A stretch of 36,254 bases of DNA. It comes from Halobacillus alkaliphilus. Its GTDB lineage: Bacteria > Bacillota > Bacilli > Bacillales > Halobacillaceae. A program made the position numbers and the translations under genes. The notes beneath the pieces are model-generated. The model saw only the letters and a list, made by a program, of their open reading frames with translations. It was not told the origin of the DNA and made no database searches. Positions within the stretch are counted from its first letter, which is position 1. Every line of letters begins with the position of its first letter. Of this stretch, positions 33,280 to 36,254 are shown in pieces. The DNA lies in NCBI RefSeq assembly GCF_900113125.1, contig NZ_FOOG01000039.1, forward strand, positions 1-36,254. The letters are read 5' to 3'.

Positions 33280-33288
33280 TTTCGATTT

Positions 33289-33330
33289 ATTAAGAGACGA
33301 TTTCACAAAGAGGAATCGTCTCTTAATACT
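33289..33330. terminator. SDR terminator candidate
   Basis: ATTAAGAGACGATT (33289-33302) and AATCGTCTCTTAAT (33314-33327) are perfectly complementary; no long T-run. Confidence 0.65.
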
Positions 33331-33358
33331 ATACAGAAGGAGCAAATCTTATAAAGAT

Positions 33359-33399
33359 GAGGGCTTATTTTCAACAGTGAAGATAAGCCTCGTTTTATT
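33359..33399. terminator. Second hairpin terminator candidate
   Basis: GAGGGCTTATTTTCA and TGAAGATAAGCCTC pair with mismatches, followed by GTTTTATT. Confidence 0.5.
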
Positions 33400-33651
33400 G
33401 GAAGCTTTCAACCATTTCAGTGATGGAGCTATCATTTTCAATGACCAGTATTCTCTTTTCTATGATTATCTTTCATCCCTGCATAGGATTGTCTAATGGA
33501 CTCAAACGTATTATATCATTCATATGTTAGAGTTACTGCCAACTTAATTCTGAGAGAATGAGTTAATCGTAATTTGTTCATAAATGCCATCCTATTGAGT
33601 TTTTATGTGGTGCTGAGGGAGAGAAGTATGGATGGCTGGGCTGTTTTATGT

Positions 33652-33719
33652 TAATTATCTCAAAACTGAGTCTTCCAGTTAGGGACAGGTTTTTGGAAGA
33701 CTCAGTTTCGAGATAATTA
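33652..33719. repeat. Dispersed repeat, complete inverted-repeat copy
   Basis: 26-bp arms TAATTATCTCAAAACTGAGT... and ...ACTCAGTTTCGAGATAATTA with one mismatch around GTTAGGGACAGGTTTT. This is the most intact copy of the family and looks like a small MITE-type palindrome without coding capacity. Confidence 0.75.
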
Positions 33720-33807
33720 GAAAGTTTGAAACTAAATTGGGCCAGAATCGTAACTGTAATAAGAGTATTTTATTAATCCTAAGGTTATTTATGTTGGAGG
33801 GTTATCA

Positions 33808-34068
33808 ATGTTTGGAATTAGTGTAAAAGAAAAAAACGGAAATGTTATTGTTTCGTGGCAGCTTAGCAGGGTGGAAATACCAAAAAATGATATTATAGAC
33901 GTCACTGATGATGACACTTATGGTGGCGAAGAGCAAACTGCTATAAGAATCGGATATCCAAATGCTACTACTGAAAGAATTTTTATAAGGACAAACAAGC
34001 AGAATTATATCCTTTTTACCAACAACGTATCCATAAAAGAGAAGATAGAGAGTTTGATAAATAGATAA
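33808..34068 (+). CDS. SunI/YnzG-like bacterial PH-domain protein
   Basis: 86 aa, ATG behind TTGGAGGGTT. Sequence VKEKNGNVIVSWQLSRVEIP, then the DDTYGGEEQTAIRIGYP stretch and a beta-strand-rich end, reads like the PH-domain immunity family that includes the sublancin immunity protein SunI and YnzG. Unlike SunI, no obvious N-terminal membrane helix is seen. There is no bacteriocin or ABC exporter in the window, so an immunity role is unproven. Confidence 0.65.
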   Translation: MFGISVKEKNGNVIVSWQLSRVEIPKNDIIDVTDDDTYGGEEQTAIRIGYPNATTERIFIRTNKQNYILFTNNVSIKEKIESLINR

Positions 34069-34236
34069 TTAGAGGAAGTATCCCCGGCAGATATCTCGCT
34101 TTCGAGACTACGGTATAAGGGGGAGATTGTTCAATAAGGGATATTCTATAGCTTTATTGATAGAACGTTCGAGCAGAGATAGTGAGTCGTTCTGGTTGTG
34201 TATTGTTTTGAATAAAGGTTCAGAAGGGGTGGTGAA

Positions 34237-34659
34237 ATGGGGTTTGATTTAGATAGAGCAGGTTTTGGAATGAGGTTGTTTGCTGGTGTATTAGATACAT
34301 TAGTTATTGTTATTCCAATCGGAGTTTTTGTTTATCTTTATACAGGTACACCTTCATTAAATTGGACACAAGGTGTAACTTGGAACATCTTGTATATCAT
34401 TTATTCCATCATCCTTCCTGTAATCTGGGGAGGCTACAACGTAGGAAAAAGGTTAGTAAACATAAGGATAAATAAAGCTGATGGTAAGGAGTTAAACATA
34501 GCGGATATGTTTTTTAGAGAATTCATCGGCAAGTTTCTTCTAGGGTATTTAACTGTTGGTTTATCCACACTGGTGAGTGCATTAATGATTGTATTTCGCA
34601 AAGATAAAAAAGCAATTCACGATTTTGTAGCTGGAACTTTTGTTTCAAATGAAGTATGA
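34237..34659 (+). CDS. RDD family membrane protein
   Basis: 140 aa, ATG behind AAGGGGTGGTGA. RDD architecture: AGFGMRLFAGVLDTLVIVIP has the Arg and Asp of helix 1, helix 2 at about 44-63, the conserved loop VGKRLVNIRINKADGKEL, and the last helix pair (about 97-118) with DKKAIHDFVAGTFV, the Asp of the family name. RDD proteins are thought to act as small transporters, some as Na+/H+-type antiporters. Substrate unknown here. Confidence 0.87.
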   Translation: MGFDLDRAGFGMRLFAGVLDTLVIVIPIGVFVYLYTGTPSLNWTQGVTWNILYIIYSIILPVIWGGYNVGKRLVNIRINKADGKELNIADMFFREFIGKFLLGYLTVGLSTLVSALMIVFRKDKKAIHDFVAGTFVSNEV

Positions 34660-34670
34660 ATTTTTCCTGA

Positions 34671-34738
34671 GTTTATCTTGAGATCAAGTCATCACCTTTT
34701 GGGGGCGAATGTTCAATATAGGCAATCGCTTTTTTTTA
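34671..34738. repeat. Dispersed repeat, diverged copy with terminator-like end
   Basis: GTTTATCTTGAGATCAAGTC followed by GGGGGCGAATG...GGCAATCGC and eight T's. Matches the layout of 35698-35768 (arm, GGAGCGAT block, ATCGCTT). Placed just after the RDD stop, it may double as its terminator. Confidence 0.5.
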
Positions 34739-34795
34739 ACTTCGAAGGACGATCGAGTAATGTAGGGAGTCTTAATTAGAGGGAGAGAAAATACA

Positions 34796-35593
34796 ATGGT
34801 AAATTCTGAGGAAGAAGAAAAGCTAGCCGGAGGGAATGTCTCAAATGTATATCGATTTGAAGATACTGTTCGACGAGAAATAAAACCTGTGAGTTTGAAA
34901 ATACATAGATTGTTACAACATTTAGAGAGTAAAGGTTTTAATTATGCCCCGAAATTTTTAGGTATTGATGAAAAAATAGGGAGATATTATCCTTCATTGA
35001 AGGAGAAGCTGGAAATTACCCTTTGAAGAGATATATGCGGTCAAATGATGTATTAAAAGAAATAGCACAAATGCTTCGTCTTTATCAATCATGACGCAGT
35101 TAGTGACTTTCCGTTGATAGAGGAGTGGAGTCCAATTGACAATACTCCAAGTAATAGAGAGGTTCTATGCCATAATGATTTTGCTGTGTACAATATTATT
35201 TTTAATCATGAACAGCCAGTAGGCATTATTGACTTTGATGTTGCAGCTCCTGGTCCAAGGCTTTGGGACATAGCTTACACCCTTTACACTTGCGTTCCTT
35301 TAAGTAGGTTTTATCATACTGAAGCAGGTGAGGCTGTCTTTTATACTCATTCACATGATGCAGAACGGATCCAAGCGAGAGTTAAGTTGTTTTTTGATTC
35401 TTACGGTATGGAAGGAATAGAAAAAGGTTATTTAGAGATGGTATTGTTGCGGTTAGATGGGCTATGTAAATATATGAAGAGAATGGCCAATGAAGGAAAC
35501 TCAGCATTTCAAAAAATGATAGACGAGGGACACCTTGACCATTATGAAAAGGATATTGAATTCATTCGTGAACATGGAAGAGAGTGGATTTGA
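34796..35593 (+). pseudogene. Aminoglycoside-phosphotransferase-fold gene, two frameshifts
   Basis: ATG at 34796 behind GAGGGAGAG. Frame 1 runs to about 34985 (KLAGGNVSNVYRFEDTVRRE, HRLLQHLESKGF), then a shift is needed to read LSFIEGEAGNYPLKRYMRS, and a second near 35090, where CAATCAT looks like a 4-nt duplication, returns to LIEEWSPIDNTPSN. The last part carries the APH catalytic loop CHNDFAVYNIIF and IIDFDVAAPGPRLWDIAY. Joined length is about 265 aa, normal for these small-molecule kinases. Two frameshifts make it inactive as read. Confidence 0.85.
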
Positions 35594-35697
35594 ACAGAAT
35601 AATCAAGTGAATTTTGAGGTACAAGACTATCTGATATCTCTAAAGAACTCAGTTGATTAAGGCATATATCTTTGTTAGCTGCTAAAGAGAGCACTTT

Positions 35698-35768
35698 GAG
35701 TTTATTTCGAAACCACAAGACTTCAGCTTTAGGAGCGATAGCTGTACAATGGCTATCGCTTATTTCAC
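35698..35768. repeat. Dispersed repeat, diverged copy with hairpin
   Basis: GAGTTTATTTCGAAACCACA, GACTTCAGC, then AGCGATAGC and GCTATCGCT as a perfect stem and TTATTT. Layout parallels 34671-34738. Confidence 0.5.
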
Positions 35769-36027
35769 TAACAATGAAGCAATATGAAATAAAGTAACTA
35801 TTGGACTTTATCCGCAAACGAATATTTTTTTGTTAAGAAAAACTATATTTATTATTGAGTTTTTAAAGAGAGGTGGTTTTATGAGACTTATCATTTCACT
35901 GATTTTAACGAACTTCCGAAAGAAGTCTCCCTCTTCAAGCGTGTGAAGGGCGAAGCTCAGCGGTAAGGGGGAGATGAATTTCGGTTGGGCGAGAGCCCAA
36001 ATGCTTTTGATTACAATATATGATATA

Positions 36028-36055
36028 ATCAGTCTTATAATGGATAAGGACTGAT
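36028..36055. promoter_or_regulatory. Hairpin sequestering the tnpA ribosome site
   Basis: ATCAGTC-TTAT and ATAA-g-GACTGAT pair with one bulged G; the AAGGA at 36046-36050 lies in the 3' arm, 11 nt before the ATG. Such occlusion is known to limit IS200 transposase translation. Confidence 0.65.
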
Positions 36056-36061
36056 ATATAA

Positions 36062-36254
36062 ATGAAATTAGATAGTAATAACCATTCAGTGTTCTTGTTG
36101 TATTATCATCTTGTATTGGTCGTGAAATATAGAAGACACGTCATCGATGACACCATTTCAAACTATGCTAAAGATAAATTCTTGTCGTTGAGTGAAAACT
36201 ACAATATTTCACTGGTCGAATGGAATCATGACATTGATCATATTCATATTTTAT
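36062..36254 (+). CDS. tnpA: IS200/IS605 transposase TnpA (5' part)
   Basis: First 64 residues, running off the window. Reads KLDSNNHSVFLLYYHLVLVV, then KYRRHVIDDTISNYAKDKF, and ends at WNHDIDHIHIL with the HUH pair His60 and His62, which bind the catalytic metal of Y1 single-strand transposases. The catalytic tyrosine (near residue 125 in this family) is outside. Nicks and joins single-stranded element ends. The visible part has no frameshift. Confidence 0.92.
   Translation, partial: MKLDSNNHSVFLLYYHLVLVVKYRRHVIDDTISNYAKDKFLSLSENYNISLVEWNHDIDHIHIL

Larger units (their letters stand above)
33280..33807. other. Intergenic region with hairpins and a full repeat
   Basis: Contains two hairpins (33289-33330, 33359-33399) and the complete dispersed inverted repeat (33652-33719). 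An open frame continuing from the SDR region (33170-33496) is a shadow. No gene supported. Confidence 0.45.
35594..36061. other. Intergenic region before tnpA
   Basis: Holds a dispersed-repeat copy with hairpin (35698-35768), then the IS200/IS605 left-end structures. The element's left boundary is not pinned; it lies somewhere between 35770 and 35916. Confidence 0.5.
35916..36254 (+). mobile_element. IS200/IS605-family insertion sequence (left part)
   Basis: Left-end structured region plus the first 64 codons of tnpA; the rest lies beyond the window. Structures in order: CCGAAA/TTTCGG (35916-35921 with 35979-35984) enclosing TCTCCC/GGGAGA (35926-35931 with 35969-35974); TTGGGC-GAGA-GCCCAA (35985-36000); and a hairpin over the tnpA ribosome site (36028-36055). 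IS200/IS605 elements have subterminal palindromes and no terminal inverted repeats. Confidence 0.85.

Noticed and set aside
33170-33496. 108-aa frame overlapping the end of the SDR gene
   Set aside because: Its first third is a shadow of the lysine-rich SDR tail, and it runs through two hairpins.

Overview
The window looks like chromosome from a low-GC Gram-positive of the Bacillaceae, probably a Halobacillus- or Virgibacillus-like genus (the genus is inference). The support is strong AGGAGG ribosome sites with many GTG/TTG starts, a class III fructose-1,6-bisphosphatase, a lipoteichoic acid synthase, a T-box leader, and three blocks that keep Bacillus subtilis gene order: yoaS-yozG-yoaT, yhgD-yhgE and azr/yhcY/yhcZ. 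I saw no rRNA, tRNA, CRISPR array or prophage.

Layout. 0.3-1.85 kb: yoaS-yozG-yoaT membrane/XRE operon. 1.9-2.8 kb: a short-chain dehydrogenase. 3.0-4.9 kb: fbp. 5.1-5.6 kb (minus): a stay-green domain protein. 6.0-7.9 kb: LTA synthase. 8.2-11.0 kb: TetR repressor and YhgE/Pip membrane protein, with matching 23-bp inverted repeats in front of both genes. 11.2-14.5 kb: a divergent sulfane-sulfur module. Its minus arm is glutaredoxin (interrupted by a stop codon), DsrE with Cys, and DsrE-like without Cys. Its plus arm is rhodanese, a decayed small membrane gene, membrane-anchored rhodanese and methyltransferase. Both arms start from promoters whose -35/-10 spacer holds a CsoR/CstR-like operator. 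The module lies between two direct copies (about 107 bp) of the yhgE 3' end plus its terminator, and a 26-codon fragment of a second fbp sits just inside the left copy.

15.1-16.6 kb: PadR repressor and DUF2812 membrane protein behind a 13-bp-arm operator. 17.1-18.75 kb: a T-box riboswitch, best read as glutamine-specific, controlling an MFS transporter. 19.3-20.2 kb: an S66 LD-carboxypeptidase-like enzyme. 20.6-21.4 kb: a secreted L,D-transpeptidase. 21.7-23.8 kb: a run of small unrecognised membrane proteins. 23.97-26.75 kb: azoreductase followed by the YhcY/YhcZ two-component pair. 27.1-30.3 kb: VOC protein, small unknown protein, DUF2200, an SDR whose start codon is not ATG/GTG/TTG, and a GNAT acetyltransferase. 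30.6-36 kb: a 47-aa membrane protein, HNH endonuclease, another SDR, SunI-like PH protein, RDD protein, a twice-frameshifted phosphotransferase pseudogene, and finally the left part of an IS200/IS605 element with the start of tnpA running off the window.

Decay and mobility signs cluster at 11-15 kb and 28-36 kb: pseudogenes, duplicated gene ends, a dispersed repeat related to TTATCTCGAAACTGAGTC, and an IS200-type left-end relic. The rest reads as ordinary core chromosome. All family calls are from reading translated sequence by eye; no database search was run.
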